A DNA stretch of 64,000 bases, from NCBI GenBank assembly GCA_041586155.1, contig JBFHAT010000006.1, forward strand, positions 33,048 through 97,047. Reading direction: 5' to 3'. The notes beneath the pieces are model-generated. The model made no database searches, had not been told where the DNA came from, and saw only the letters and a list, made by a program, of their open reading frames with translations. How positions within the stretch are numbered: the first letter of the stretch is position 1; each line of letters opens with the position of its first letter. The stretch comes from JBFGJH01 sp041586155. Its GTDB lineage: Bacteria; Actinomycetota; Acidimicrobiia; Spongiisociales; JAENVV01. This document shows, one piece after another, positions 33,109-41,971 of this stretch. The translations under genes and the position numbers were made by a program.

Positions 33109-35025
33109 ATGTGGGGTAAACGGTTCGTAGCGGTCGTCTCGATCGCACTGCTGACACTCGGAATGAGTGTGATGGCCGCGGCTCATGACGGCCCGCATCC
33201 GGTTCACGTGCTCGGCGACGAGGAGGTGGACACGCCCAAGGAGGTACACGACCAACAGCAGCACGGGCCCTCGACCGGGCACCTGCCGGCGTCCAGCCTC
33301 AACGTGACGCTGGTCGGCAAGGTGGACGTCAGCGGCGCGGTCGGCGTCAACCGGCCCAATCACATCGCCGACGTCGCCGTGCTGGGCAACTACGCGTATT
33401 TGGCAGCCCGGCGCCTCAACACGACGCCGTGCGGGCCGGGCGGAGTCTATGTCGTCGACATCTCGAATCCGGCGTCACCCACCGAGGTCGGTTTCATCGC
33501 CTTCCCGCCCGACTCCTACCCGGGCGAAGGCATGCAGGTCATCAAGGTCAACACGAAGCAGTTCAAGGGCGACGTGCTCGTCACCAACAACGAGAACTGC
33601 GGGACGAATCCCGGCCGGGTCGGAGGGATGTCGCTCTACGACGTCACCAACCCGTTGGCTCCGGTGCCGCTGGCGGTTGGGGTGGGCGACACCAACGGAG
33701 GGACCCTCGCCCGCGCTCGGCAGATCCACTCGGTGTTCGCCTGGCAGGACACCCGAAGGGCGTTCGCCATCATGGTGGACAACGAAGAGGTCACCGACAC
33801 CGACATCATGGAGATCACCGATCCCCGCAACCCGGTGTTGATCAAAGAGACTGGCATCCTGGACTGGCCGGACGCCCACTCTCCACTTGCCAACGGGGAG
33901 GCCGTCTTCCTCCACGACTTGGTCGTGAAGAAGGTGAATGGCGACTGGCTGGCGTTGTTGTCGTACTGGGACGCGGGCTGGATCGTGCTCAACGTCAACG
34001 ACCCGGCCAACCCGGTGTTCCTCGACGACTCCAACTACCCGGATCCCGACACGTTGCTGGGATTTTCGCCACCGGAGGGCAACGCCCACCAGGCGGAGTG
34101 GAGCCACAACAACAAGTTCATCATCGGAACCGATGAGGACTTCTCGTCGAATCGGACCCAGTTCCAGATGACCGACGGGCCAAACGCAGGCTTCTACGGT
34201 GCCGGGCAGTTCTCGTGGACGGTGCCCATCACGACGTCGAATCCGTTCAGCGGCAAGACCGTCTGGGGCGGCTCGGGCTGTGTGGAAGACGTCAACGGCA
34301 ACAGCGTCAGCGACCGAACCGAGGTTCCTCCGGCCAGCGTCACAGGCGCCGACGTGGTGGTGTTCACCCGGGGAACGTGTTTCTTCTCGATCAAGGTCGA
34401 GTCGGGACAGCTCGCCGGATACAGCAAGGTGATCATCGGCCAGAGCCACGGCGGTACTCGCAACGGGCTGACGCCCAACGGGTTCACGTGTGGCGGCCAA
34501 GGTCATGTGTTCACGATCACCGCGTCCGCGATCTGCATCGGCCATCGAGCCATGCACTTGCTGTTCAACGACACGCCGGAGTACACGTCCTCCCCCGAGG
34601 GCAGCGACCTGCCTGCGCTGGGCACACTCGGCGCCTCGGTGGCGGCGCAGACGACATTCGACGGTTGGGGTGGTCTCCATCTCCTCGATGCGAAGACGCT
34701 CGCAACCATCGACTCGTACGCAGTGGCTGAGGGCATCGACCCAGCGTTCGCGACCGGGTTCGGCACCCTCAGCGTGCACGAGGTTGCCGTCGACAAGGCG
34801 GTCGACCTCGGCTACCTGTCGTACTACGACGCCGGACTGCGGGTGATAAGTTTCGGCCCCGCCGGGATCACCGAGGTAGGGCACTACATCCACCCCGGAG
34901 GCAATGACTTCTGGGGCGTGGAGGCGCACCGTCTGCCCGGCGACCCGTCGGAGACGACGTACATCCTGGCCAGCGACCGCGACTCCGGTCTGTGGATCTT
35001 CCGGTACACGGGTCCCACTCCCTGA
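33109..35025 (+). CDS. Secreted LVIVD-repeat protein with PA-like domain
   Basis: A 638-residue exported protein with a Sec signal peptide (cleavage likely near residue 25, after VMAAA). Most of the chain is made of LVIVD-type beta-propeller repeats (GVYVVDISNPASPTEVGF; GWIVLNVNDPANPVFLDD). A protease-associated-like insert (VVVFTRGTCFFSIKVESGQ) sits near residues 415-440. No catalytic residues are evident, so it is probably a surface binding protein. ATG at 33109 follows GGAGG by seven bases; the upstream in-frame ATG at 33061 would bury the signal peptide. Confidence 0.85.
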   Translation: MWGKRFVAVVSIALLTLGMSVMAAAHDGPHPVHVLGDEEVDTPKEVHDQQQHGPSTGHLPASSLNVTLVGKVDVSGAVGVNRPNHIADVAVLGNYAYLAARRLNTTPCGPGGVYVVDISNPASPTEVGFIAFPPDSYPGEGMQVIKVNTKQFKGDVLVTNNENCGTNPGRVGGMSLYDVTNPLAPVPLAVGVGDTNGGTLARARQIHSVFAWQDTRRAFAIMVDNEEVTDTDIMEITDPRNPVLIKETGILDWPDAHSPLANGEAVFLHDLVVKKVNGDWLALLSYWDAGWIVLNVNDPANPVFLDDSNYPDPDTLLGFSPPEGNAHQAEWSHNNKFIIGTDEDFSSNRTQFQMTDGPNAGFYGAGQFSWTVPITTSNPFSGKTVWGGSGCVEDVNGNSVSDRTEVPPASVTGADVVVFTRGTCFFSIKVESGQLAGYSKVIIGQSHGGTRNGLTPNGFTCGGQGHVFTITASAICIGHRAMHLLFNDTPEYTSSPEGSDLPALGTLGASVAAQTTFDGWGGLHLLDAKTLATIDSYAVAEGIDPAFATGFGTLSVHEVAVDKAVDLGYLSYYDAGLRVISFGPAGITEVGHYIHPGGNDFWGVEAHRLPGDPSETTYILASDRDSGLWIFRYTGPTP

Positions 35026-35045
35026 ACGTTTCGGAACGACACAAC

Positions 35046-35079
35046 CGACGAGGGGGCGGCATCAGCCGCCCCCTCGTCG
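35046..35079. terminator. Strong hairpin terminator
   Basis: A perfect 15-base stem (CGACGAGGGGGCGGC and its complement) with loop ATCA starts 20 bases after the LVIVD gene. It may also stop read-through from the convergent ABC operon. Confidence 0.8.
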
Positions 35080-35106
35080 CGTCGCGCCGAACACTTCAGA
35101 ATGGAC

Positions 35107-35132
35107 GGGCACGTCGGCCGGGCACGTCGGCC
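35107..35132. repeat. Tandem 13-base repeat
   Basis: GGGCACGTCGGCC occurs twice head to tail with no mismatch, in the spacer after the ABC operon. Nothing else is seen between 35080 and 35180. Confidence 0.7.
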
Positions 35133-35180
35133 GCAGAGACAGGTTCCTGCGCCGACCGGCCGGCATGTGGAATCAGCCGT

Positions 35181-37244
35181 CTACGCGCGGTCGGCGAGTT
35201 CGATGTCGGGAACCGAGTGGTCCACCCACGGTTGTTTCTGTAGCTCGCGCAACTCATCGGGCGGAATGTGGCAGGTGATCGTGTGACCCGGCGAGACCTC
35301 CACCGTGGGCGGCTCGATCACGTCGCAGGTGCCTTCGATGAACCGGTGACACCGGGTGTGGAACACGCATCCCGGAGGCGGGTCCTTGGGCGAGGGGATC
35401 TCACCCCGAAGAGGAATCCGGTTCTCGGCCTCGCCGTCGACGCTCGGCACGGCCGACAAGAGCGCCTCGGTATAGGGGTGGTTCGGTCCGTCGAACATCG
35501 CACCCGTCGGTCCCAGCTCCATGATCCGTCCGATGTACATCACTGCGATGCGGTCGGAGAGATACCTGACGACTCCGATGTCGTGGCTGATGAACAGGTA
35601 GCTGGTACCCACGTCACGCTGCAGGTCGTCGAGCAAGTTCAAGATCGCAGCCTGCACCGAAACGTCCAACGCCGACGTCGGCTCGTCACAAACGACCACT
35701 TGCGGGTCGCCGGCGAAGGCGCGGGCGATCGCCACCCGTTGTTTGAGCCCGCCCGACAGCTGCCGGGGCCGCATGTCGAGATGTCGGTCGGACAACTGCA
35801 TCGCATGAGCGATCCGAACGGCCGCCTCATCTGCCTCGTCGCCCGTCTTGCCGGTCAGTTTCGTCACGGCCCGGGTGAGGATGCGCCGCACCGTCCACGC
35901 CCTGTTGAGAGCAGAATCGGGATTCTGGAACACCATCTGGATCGCCTGGATCGACTCGACTCTGCGGTCGGTGGCCCTACCTTCCATGGCCCGCCCCCGC
36001 AATGTGATCTCACCGCCCTCGTCGGGCTCGTGGACACCCAGCATCGTCTTGGCGAGCGTTGACTTTCCCGATCCGGACTCACCCACCAGGCCGAGGGTCT
36101 CGCCCTCGGCGAAGCCGAGATCGACCGCCACAAGCGCCGGGACGTCACCGGTGCGCTGGCGAAACGTCTTCGACACGTTGTGCACGCCGATGATCTCCGT
36201 CTCTCCCGGTGTGTGCTCGCTTCCGACGTCTTCAGGCACCGGCACTTCGTCGATTCGATCGGGGTAGTGGCAGCGCGTCCAGTGGCCTTCGCTGCGCTCG
36301 ACGATGGGCGGCTGCTCTTCCCGGCACAGGTCGGTGGCGATCGGACAGCGGGCGACGTATACGCAGGTAGGAAGAGGTGCGCCGATCTGGGGCAGGCTTC
36401 CTGGGATGGTGAAGAGCTCCCGGTCGGTCTTGGTCATTCCATGCCGGGGAATCGAGTTGAGCAGGCCCACGGTGTATGGATGGCTCGGATTGTCGAAGAC
36501 GTCGTCGACAGTCCCTTCCTCGACGATGCGGCCGGCGTACATGATGCCGACTCGGTCGCACATCGTGCGGATGACACCGAGGTTGTGGGCGATGAGGAGG
36601 ATGCCGGCACCGATCTCGTCGCGCAGCTCCCGAACGAGGTCGAGGACCTCCGCCTCGACGGTGGCGTCGAGTCCGGTGGTCGGCTCGTCCAGCACGAGCA
36701 GCAGCGGATCCGACGCGAGGGCCATGGCAATGACAACCCTTTGCAGCATGCCGCCAGAGAGCTGGTGCGGATATCGGTCCATCACGCTGTCAGGATCGGC
36801 AATGTGAACTCGTACGAGCGCCTTACGGGCGAGTTCCATCGACTCCGCCCTCGAGTGGCCGAGCACCTCGAACGACTCGGCGACTTGGCGGCCGATCTTG
36901 AGGACGGGGTTCACGGCCTGGACAGGATCCTGATAGACCATCGAGGCGTGGTTGGCCCGAAACTCTCGCAACTCCCTCGGCGACATCGCCGTGACTTCGC
37001 GGCCACCGACTTCGATGGTGCCGCCCAGGATTCGCCCATTGCTGGGCAAGTAACGCAGAGCGGTGTAGGCAGTGGTCGACTTGCCACAGCCACTCTCCCC
37101 GACCAGCCCGTACGCCTCGCCGGGTCTGACCTCGAAGGTGACACCCCGTAGCACGGCTCGGGGTGTTCCCCGCACCATGTACGCCATTTCGAGGTCTCGG
37201 ATCGCCAGCGCGGCTGTCGCTGTAGCCGTCGCTCCCTCCGTCAT
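35181..37244 (-). CDS. Fused peptide ABC transporter ATP-binding protein (DppD-DppF type)
   Basis: A 687-residue double ATPase for a peptide/nickel-type ABC importer. Each half has a P-loop (GESGCGKST, GESGSGKST), an ABC signature (LSGGMLQR, LSGGLKQR), Walker B (LLVLDEPT, VVVCDEPT) and a C-terminal oligopeptide-transporter extension with Cys residues (CVYVARCP; CVFHTRCH). Separate dppD and dppF genes are usual; here they are one chain. ATG at 37244 overlaps the permease stop (ATGA). It is last in the operon. Confidence 0.93.
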   Translation of the reverse strand: MTEGATATATAALAIRDLEMAYMVRGTPRAVLRGVTFEVRPGEAYGLVGESGCGKSTTAYTALRYLPSNGRILGGTIEVGGREVTAMSPRELREFRANHASMVYQDPVQAVNPVLKIGRQVAESFEVLGHSRAESMELARKALVRVHIADPDSVMDRYPHQLSGGMLQRVVIAMALASDPLLLVLDEPTTGLDATVEAEVLDLVRELRDEIGAGILLIAHNLGVIRTMCDRVGIMYAGRIVEEGTVDDVFDNPSHPYTVGLLNSIPRHGMTKTDRELFTIPGSLPQIGAPLPTCVYVARCPIATDLCREEQPPIVERSEGHWTRCHYPDRIDEVPVPEDVGSEHTPGETEIIGVHNVSKTFRQRTGDVPALVAVDLGFAEGETLGLVGESGSGKSTLAKTMLGVHEPDEGGEITLRGRAMEGRATDRRVESIQAIQMVFQNPDSALNRAWTVRRILTRAVTKLTGKTGDEADEAAVRIAHAMQLSDRHLDMRPRQLSGGLKQRVAIARAFAGDPQVVVCDEPTSALDVSVQAAILNLLDDLQRDVGTSYLFISHDIGVVRYLSDRIAVMYIGRIMELGPTGAMFDGPNHPYTEALLSAVPSVDGEAENRIPLRGEIPSPKDPPPGCVFHTRCHRFIEGTCDVIEPPTVEVSPGHTITCHIPPDELRELQKQPWVDHSVPDIELADRA

Positions 37245-38170
37245 GACTTCAATACCTTGTCGATCGAGTCGGCCATGAGGTTCACTCCAATCACCAGGGT
37301 TCCGATCGCCAGAGCCGGGAACACCGTCGGCCACCACACTTCCGCCGTGATCTGCTGGTAATTCTGGGCGACGTCCACGCCCCAGTTGGGGTCGGTTGCG
37401 TTCCCGCCCGACAAGCCGAGGAACGCCAGGGTGGCGAGCGTGAAGATCGCATAGCCGAGTCGAACGGTGACTTCCACGATCACGACCCCGATGATGTTGG
37501 GGAAGATCTCTCGCGCGATGATGAACAGGCTTCTCTCACCGCGCATCCTGGCTGCCGTCACATAGTCGAGTTGGGACTCCGCCAGCGTGGCAGCCCTGAC
37601 GGTTCGGGCGATCGCCGGAATGAACAGGAAGCCGATGGTGCCGATGATCACCGGCGTCGTTGCACCGAACGTGAACACGATGACGATCGCCAGCAGGATC
37701 GCCGGTATCGAGAGGACTGCCTCGAGGATCCTGCTGATGACCTCGTCGATCCAACCCTTGAAATAGCCGGTGAGCAAACCCAACAGGGTGCCGAAGAACG
37801 CAGAGATCAGAGTGGCGGCGGGTGCCGCGATGAGAATGGGCCTCGCCCCGTGTACCACACGCGAAAAGACGTCCCGGCCCAGCCGGTCGGTTCCGAACCA
37901 GGCCGTCCCGTCGGGCGGTGTGCGCCGCAGCGAATCGCCCGCGGCGTTGACGACCGTGCCCTTGGGGTCGAATCGGTCCAGCAATTCGGGAAATACACCG
38001 GACACGATCCAGAAGCCGATGATGATCGCACCGATGAGGAAGCTGGGGCTGCGGAACAGGAGGCGACGCTGTTCCCTGCGAACCTGGGCGCGGGTTGCCG
38101 CCGCGAATGCCCGGTCGGCGCCCGAGGCGACGTCCTGGGTGGTCTCGATCTCTTCAGGCGTGGTGGTCAT
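37241..38170 (-). CDS. ABC transporter permease (DppC type)
   Basis: A 309-residue inner-membrane permease. A cytoplasmic N-terminus is followed by a first membrane helix (LIGAIIIGFWIVSGVFPELL). The GTDRLGRDVFSRVVHGARP segment typical of DppC/OppC comes next, then the core permease helices and the EAA loop (RMRGERSLFIIAREIFPNI). It overlaps both neighbours by four bases. Confidence 0.93.
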   Translation of the reverse strand: MTTTPEEIETTQDVASGADRAFAAATRAQVRREQRRLLFRSPSFLIGAIIIGFWIVSGVFPELLDRFDPKGTVVNAAGDSLRRTPPDGTAWFGTDRLGRDVFSRVVHGARPILIAAPAATLISAFFGTLLGLLTGYFKGWIDEVISRILEAVLSIPAILLAIVIVFTFGATTPVIIGTIGFLFIPAIARTVRAATLAESQLDYVTAARMRGERSLFIIAREIFPNIIGVVIVEVTVRLGYAIFTLATLAFLGLSGGNATDPNWGVDVAQNYQQITAEVWWPTVFPALAIGTLVIGVNLMADSIDKVLKS

Positions 38171-39129
38171 CCGGCCTCACTGATGCTCAGTCGGGCCCGC
38201 GGGTTCATCCAAGCAATGACGAGGTCAGCCGCCAGCGTGGCCACCATGTAGATGATGGCCACGGTCAGCACACCGCCCCGCAAGAGGGGATAGTCGGCGC
38301 TGTCGACCGCGTCGAAGATCAACCGGCCCAGCCCCGGGTAGTTGTAGATCAGCTCGAGACCCACCATGCCTCCGAAGAGGTAGCCGAGCTGCGTGCCGAC
38401 GACCGCCACGGTTGGCAGCAACGAGTTGCGGAGCACGTGCTTGCGGAAGACCTCAGACGTGCTCAGACCACGCATGAATGCGGTACGTGTGTAGTCCGCC
38501 TCCATCGCCGTGATCGTGCTCGCTCTCGTGATACGTGCGATGTACCCGAAGTACACGGTCAGCACGGTGAACACCGGCAGCAACAGATACTGCATCTGCG
38601 TGAGCACGCTGGCGCCGTCGGGTGGATCCGCCACGACGCGGAAGAACCCGATCGGAACCGCCAGCAACACCAGGAACAGCGCCCCGACCACGAACTCGGG
38701 AAGCGATGAGAGAGCAACCCCGACATTGACGATGACCCGATCCATCCACGAGTCGCGCTTGTAAGCCGCCCACAGCCCACCGGCGATGGAAACCGGCAGC
38801 ACCAGAGCAAGCGCGAACAACACCAGCTTGGTCGAGTTCCACAACGACGTGAGCACGAGGCTGGACACGGCGGTCCCAGGGCGGGTGAAGGAGTCGCCGA
38901 AGTCGAAGCTCAGTGTGGCGGTAGCGACATCTTGCAGCTGCTCCAGCACGGACTTGTCGAGGCCCAGCGACTCGGTGACGGCCTGCAGGCGCTCCGGGCT
39001 TGCCGTGCCACCGGCGATCTTGCGGGCTGGGTCGCCGGGCGCCAGGTTCGGGATGAGGGTGATCAGCACCAGGATGATCGCCAGCGTGACGGCAGACAGA
39101 AGAAGTCGGCGAACGATGAACCGTGTCAT
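38167..39129 (-). CDS. ABC transporter permease (DppB type)
   Basis: A 320-residue permease with the DppB/OppB start (FIVRRLLLSAVTLAIILVLI), a large outer loop (45-90), and the EAA loop TRTAFMRGLSTSEVFRKHVL. ATG has GACGAGG upstream. It follows the solute-binding-protein gene after a 122-base spacer that contains a strong hairpin. Confidence 0.93.
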   Translation of the reverse strand: MTRFIVRRLLLSAVTLAIILVLITLIPNLAPGDPARKIAGGTASPERLQAVTESLGLDKSVLEQLQDVATATLSFDFGDSFTRPGTAVSSLVLTSLWNSTKLVLFALALVLPVSIAGGLWAAYKRDSWMDRVIVNVGVALSSLPEFVVGALFLVLLAVPIGFFRVVADPPDGASVLTQMQYLLLPVFTVLTVYFGYIARITRASTITAMEADYTRTAFMRGLSTSEVFRKHVLRNSLLPTVAVVGTQLGYLFGGMVGLELIYNYPGLGRLIFDAVDSADYPLLRGGVLTVAIIYMVATLAADLVIAWMNPRARLSISEAG

Positions 39130-39206
39130 CTCGTTGCCTCGTCCCGCATCACGTCTTGGACCTTAGCCATTTGGCCCCGAGAACGCCTCTGGGAGGGCCG
39201 ATTAGA

Positions 39207-39237
39207 TGGGTGGGGCCGGATGAACCGGCCCCACCCA
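39207..39237 (-). terminator. Intra-operon hairpin between binding protein and permeases
   Basis: A perfect 13-base stem (TGGGTGGGGCCGG and its complement) with a 5-base loop lies between the binding-protein stop and dppB. Such hairpins commonly give more binding protein than permease by attenuation or 3'-end protection. Confidence 0.75.
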
Positions 39238-39251
39238 GTCCAGTGATAGCG

Positions 39252-41006
39252 CTAGGCGCTCTTGCTTGCCTTCTCGAGCTTCATGTGGCCGAGCGCCGTC
39301 ACCTGCACACCCGACACGGACTCATCGTGGCCCGACAGATAGTCGAAGAAGAACGGGTACAGCGCCGGCGCGTCCTCGTGGAGGAGTTGCTGGATCTGAC
39401 CGACAGCCGCCCTCTGGCCATCGACATCGATCGCCGCCTGATACTCGGCAAAGAGCCGGTCGAACTCCGACGAGGCGTAGTTCGAGGAATTCCAGTCACC
39501 GTCCGTCTCCAGAGCGCGACCGAAGTACACGTCTGGCGTGGGACGGTGGCCGTAATCGACGATGCCGATCTCGGCAGACGCACCACACGGCAGCCCCGGA
39601 CCGCCGGTGTCGGGCTGGGCGCCCCAGGGGGCGCCGGCGCACCAGTACTCGCCGTAGAAGTCCGAGTTGGCAGTGACGTTCACACTGAGGGTGATCCCCG
39701 CCTCAGCGCAGTTCTGCTCGACGATGGCACCCATGTCGGGGCTGGCGAGGATATCGCCAACCTGGATCGTGGCGGTGAGTCCCTCGGCTCCCGCCTCCGC
39801 CAGCAGCGCCCTGGCCATATCGAGGTCCCGTTCCCGCTGCGGCGTCGCATCGGGATCGAAGAACGGCAACGTCGGATGCACCGGATGATCGTTGCCGACG
39901 ATGGCAAAGCCGTCGAACAGCGTGTCCACCATCTGCTGGCGATCCAGGCAGAAGCCGATCGCCCGCCGGACCCGAGCGTCGGTGAACGGGCCACCATCGG
40001 GGAGCTGCGTGTTGAACCACAGCTGTCGATGGTTGGCGGACGGCGGCTTGAGCACCGTGAAGGCGGCGTCGTTCAGCAAGCTGGTGCCATCGATGACGCC
40101 GAACTGCTGGATCATGTCGATCTCACGCGCTTGCATGGCCGACACGCGGGCACCCTCCGATTGGAACCCTCTCAAGCTGATCTTGTCGAGGATCGGACGC
40201 CCGCCCCAGTAGTTCTCGTTGGCGGTGAACACCGTCGTGAACGTCGTGGGGTCATGGCTCTCGTAGATCCACGGACCGGTGCCCGCCTGAACGGCGTCGA
40301 GCGTGGTCCCGCTCGAGTAGTCCACCGGGGTGATCAGCGACTGCGGGTTGTAGATCGAGATCAGGACCGGCAGGTTGCCGTTGGCAGAGTCGAGGTTGAC
40401 GACCGCGGTCAAGTCGTCGGGCGTCTCGACAGCGCCTTCGCTGACGACGCCGGCCAGGCCGGCGCCGACCTCGACCATTCGGTCGATGGTGGCAGCGACG
40501 TCGGCCGACGTGAAGGGCGTACCGTCGTGCCAGGTGATGCCGTCTCGGAGGTTGAACGTCCACACCGTGCCGTCTTCGTTCGGCTCCCACGACTCGGCCA
40601 GACCGGTGGGGCCGATGTTGCCGTCCTCAGCGAGACCCACCAAGTACTCGAAGCTCTGCGACAGCACCGAATACGTGCCGAGGTCGAGCATGTTGAGCGG
40701 ATCGAGACCCGAGTTGGCGTCGCCAAACTGGATCCCGATGGCGAGTTCCCCGCCTTGCTGGGGTGCCCCGGTCGTGCCGGGAGCGCCACCCGCCGCCGTG
40801 GTGGCGACCGCCCCGGCCGTGGTGTCTGTGGCGCCTCCTCCGCAGGCGGCGATCACACCTGCCATCGTCGACATACTCAAGCCGAGGATGGCGCCTCGCT
40901 TCAGAAAATCCCGTCGAGAGATCGAGCCCTGTGCGTAGTGCTCGATCAGATCCACTTCGAGAGGGCTCGCGTTCCTCCGAATGAAGTCCAGCCGTTTCCA
41001 GTTCAT
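39252..41006 (-). CDS. ABC transporter solute-binding protein, family 5 (Tat-type lipoprotein)
   Basis: A 584-residue peptide/nickel-type binding protein (SBP_bac_5): GLAESWEPNEDGTVWTFNLR and ITWHDGTPFTSADV are family landmarks. Its export signal is unusual. A 30-residue N-terminal stretch precedes a twin-arginine motif (SRRDFLKRG, Arg31-Arg32), and the lipobox VIAAC puts the lipidated Cys at 55. GGAGGTAA lies about six bases before the ATG. First gene of the transporter operon; ligand unknown. Confidence 0.93.
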   Translation of the reverse strand: MNWKRLDFIRRNASPLEVDLIEHYAQGSISRRDFLKRGAILGLSMSTMAGVIAACGGGATDTTAGAVATTAAGGAPGTTGAPQQGGELAIGIQFGDANSGLDPLNMLDLGTYSVLSQSFEYLVGLAEDGNIGPTGLAESWEPNEDGTVWTFNLRDGITWHDGTPFTSADVAATIDRMVEVGAGLAGVVSEGAVETPDDLTAVVNLDSANGNLPVLISIYNPQSLITPVDYSSGTTLDAVQAGTGPWIYESHDPTTFTTVFTANENYWGGRPILDKISLRGFQSEGARVSAMQAREIDMIQQFGVIDGTSLLNDAAFTVLKPPSANHRQLWFNTQLPDGGPFTDARVRRAIGFCLDRQQMVDTLFDGFAIVGNDHPVHPTLPFFDPDATPQRERDLDMARALLAEAGAEGLTATIQVGDILASPDMGAIVEQNCAEAGITLSVNVTANSDFYGEYWCAGAPWGAQPDTGGPGLPCGASAEIGIVDYGHRPTPDVYFGRALETDGDWNSSNYASSEFDRLFAEYQAAIDVDGQRAAVGQIQQLLHEDAPALYPFFFDYLSGHDESVSGVQVTALGHMKLEKASKSA

Positions 41007-41108
41007 TTCCCATTACCTCCGCATGTTCGGCAGGCGCAACGTCCCGGCACCCAGGGGCCGATTGGCCGACGGCATTCCTCCGACGGCAGTGCGTCGCCTT
41101 CCGGAGGC

Positions 41109-41137
41109 ACGATAGGGACTGGCCGGAGTGGTTACAA
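41109..41137 (-). promoter_or_regulatory. Promoter of the ABC transporter operon
   Basis: Minus-strand TTGTAA (41132-41137) and TATCGT (41109-41114) are 17 bases apart. This implies a 5' leader of about 95 bases and a conventional ribosome site, unlike the leaderless units around it. Confidence 0.55.
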
Positions 41138-41203
41138 CCGAAAGGTCATTCGGTGACGAACGCCGGACACGACCCGATCATGCGATCTCGTCCTCGGATT
41201 CGC

Positions 41204-41920
41204 CTACTCGGCGAGCCCCAGTTCGGCTTTCAGCTCGTCGAGCTTGGCCTCCGCCCCGGCGATCGAGATGGCGTCCCGTAGCTCGGCCTCGGCGCCTTCC
41301 GGCGTCACCTCTCGCAACTCCGTGCGGGCTTTGGCGCCTGCCAGTCGACCCTCGATCTTCTCCTCGACCTTGTCGAGGCTGGGAGCATCGAGTTCCATCG
41401 AAGCCGAGATCGACTCGACGGCTCGATTCACAGACTCCTGCATCTCGGCCTGGCGCAGCTTTCCGACGAGTTCCATCCGCTTGGCCGCCAGTTCCTGCAA
41501 CCGCATTGCGTTCGATTGCACCGCCTTCTTGGCATCGTCGGACTGCGCAACCGCCACCTCGTACTGCGACTTGAGGCCGTCGAGATTGCTCTCGGCTGCC
41601 TGGAGTTTCATGGCCTGGGCCTGGGCGGCCTGCGTCCACTTGGAGACCTGGTCCTCTTGGCCCGCCGCCTTCGCCTCCTCGGCTTTCAACAGCGCCTTCT
41701 TGGCGATCTCGCGCGATTCCCCGACCGTGTCGGCCGCCTTCTCGATCTTGGATTCGAGTTGCGTGCGGTGAGCGATGACCTTCGCAGCTTGGTTGCGGAG
41801 CTCCTGATCACGTTTCTTGGCTTCGTTGATCGCCTGCTCGATCTCGATCTCCGGGTCCATGGCGCGCTCGGTGGTCACCCGGAAGAGCGTCTTCAAGTAC
41901 CCCCATAACCTCTTAAACAT
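41204..41920 (-). CDS. pspA: PspA/IM30 family membrane-stress protein
   Basis: A 238-residue, almost entirely helical coiled-coil protein of the PspA/Vipp1 (ESCRT-III-like) family, which coats and stabilises stressed membrane. It opens FKRLWGYLKTLFRVTTERAM, with the amphipathic membrane-binding helix, and continues DPEIEIEQAINEAKKRDQEL. ATG at 41920 has GAAGGACG before it; the GTG extension to 41965 is less likely. It follows the TPM-like gene after 51 bases. Confidence 0.9.
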   Translation of the reverse strand: MFKRLWGYLKTLFRVTTERAMDPEIEIEQAINEAKKRDQELRNQAAKVIAHRTQLESKIEKAADTVGESREIAKKALLKAEEAKAAGQEDQVSKWTQAAQAQAMKLQAAESNLDGLKSQYEVAVAQSDDAKKAVQSNAMRLQELAAKRMELVGKLRQAEMQESVNRAVESISASMELDAPSLDKVEEKIEGRLAGAKARTELREVTPEGAEAELRDAISIAGAEAKLDELKAELGLAE

Positions 41921-41971
41921 CGTCCGTCCTTCGGTCTTGGCTCGTCCGTATCTTATCCCTCGCACCCGGCG

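Noticed and set aside
39123..41156. A 677-codon plus-strand frame opposite the solute-binding protein
   Set aside because: Antisense to a clear SBP family 5 lipoprotein; the frame runs unchanged through the intergenic hairpin and promoter.
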